From Phalacrocorax aristotelis (lineage: Eukaryota > Chordata > Aves > Suliformes > Phalacrocoracidae): a stretch of 64,000 bases of DNA. Location of the stretch: the NCBI RefSeq assembly GCF_949628215.1, contig NC_134279.1:77196830-77260829 (forward strand). The letters are read 5' to 3'. The notes below the pieces were generated by a model that saw only the letters and a program-made list of their open reading frames with translations, searched no databases and was not told where the DNA came from. The position numbers and the translations under genes are program-made. Positions 63,901 through 64,000 of the stretch are shown here, in pieces (the stretch's first letter is position 1; each line of letters begins with the position of its first letter).

Positions 63901-64000
63901 CTTTTGCTCTTCTGTTTGTTGATCAGTAAGTGCTAAACTCAAGGGACTTAAGGAGAAAGTCCAGGACAAAATGAGTCGAGGAAAGTACGAAGGGAGAGTC

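Larger units (their letters stand above)
49301..64000 (-). other. FGFRL1: FGFRL1 large upstream intron, last segment in window
   Basis: Non-coding as far as I can see. It holds a G12 run (49774-49785), one plus-strand exon-like segment (50063-50165), a 12-bp tandem duplication (52053-52076), a CpG cluster (56589-56726), an A17 run (57774-57790) and a TA/CA repeat (57916-57947). No FGFRL1 Ig1 or signal-peptide exon was found here. Confidence 0.6.

Overview
This is a vertebrate genomic window, most likely from a bird. The case for a bird is the repeat content: several CR1 LINE 3' fragments in both orientations, ending in the short ATTCTRTG-type tails typical of avian CR1. There are no bacterial-style operons, and long introns surround a few well-preserved exons. 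I cannot name the species.

Only one protein-coding gene is supported: FGFRL1 (fibroblast growth factor receptor-like 1, the FGF receptor without a kinase domain), on the minus strand. Four consecutive coding exons are present with consensus splice sites, all in splice phase 1. They are the acidic linker exon (20754-20834), the Ig2 exon (15216-15500), the Ig3 exon (10884-11237) and the terminal exon with the transmembrane segment and histidine-rich cytoplasmic tail (7534-7943). Spliced, they give a continuous frame of about 376 residues. A 3' UTR of about 1.4 kb follows, down to a poly(A) signal near 6136-6141. The signal-peptide and Ig1 exons are not in the window, so the gene is 5'-truncated by the window edge.

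Layout: 1-6121 is the flank downstream of FGFRL1, with two CR1 fragments, a polypyrimidine tract and a striking 25-bp-stem hairpin at 4816-4871. 6122-20834 holds the 3' half of FGFRL1 with three introns of about 2.9, 4.0 and 5.3 kb. 20835-64000 appears to be the 3' part of a single intron of at least 43 kb. It contains CR1 remnants, an old palindromic tRNA-like repeat, simple repeats, three local CpG clusters and two exon-like segments on the plus strand that I can only flag.

FGFRL1 is a single-pass membrane protein that binds FGFs and heparin through its Ig domains and lacks a tyrosine kinase. Here the Ig2, Ig3, membrane and tail regions can be read directly. I found no multi-gene system. 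The items most worth checking are the hairpin, the avian-type cytoplasmic tail and the exon-like segments in the giant intron.
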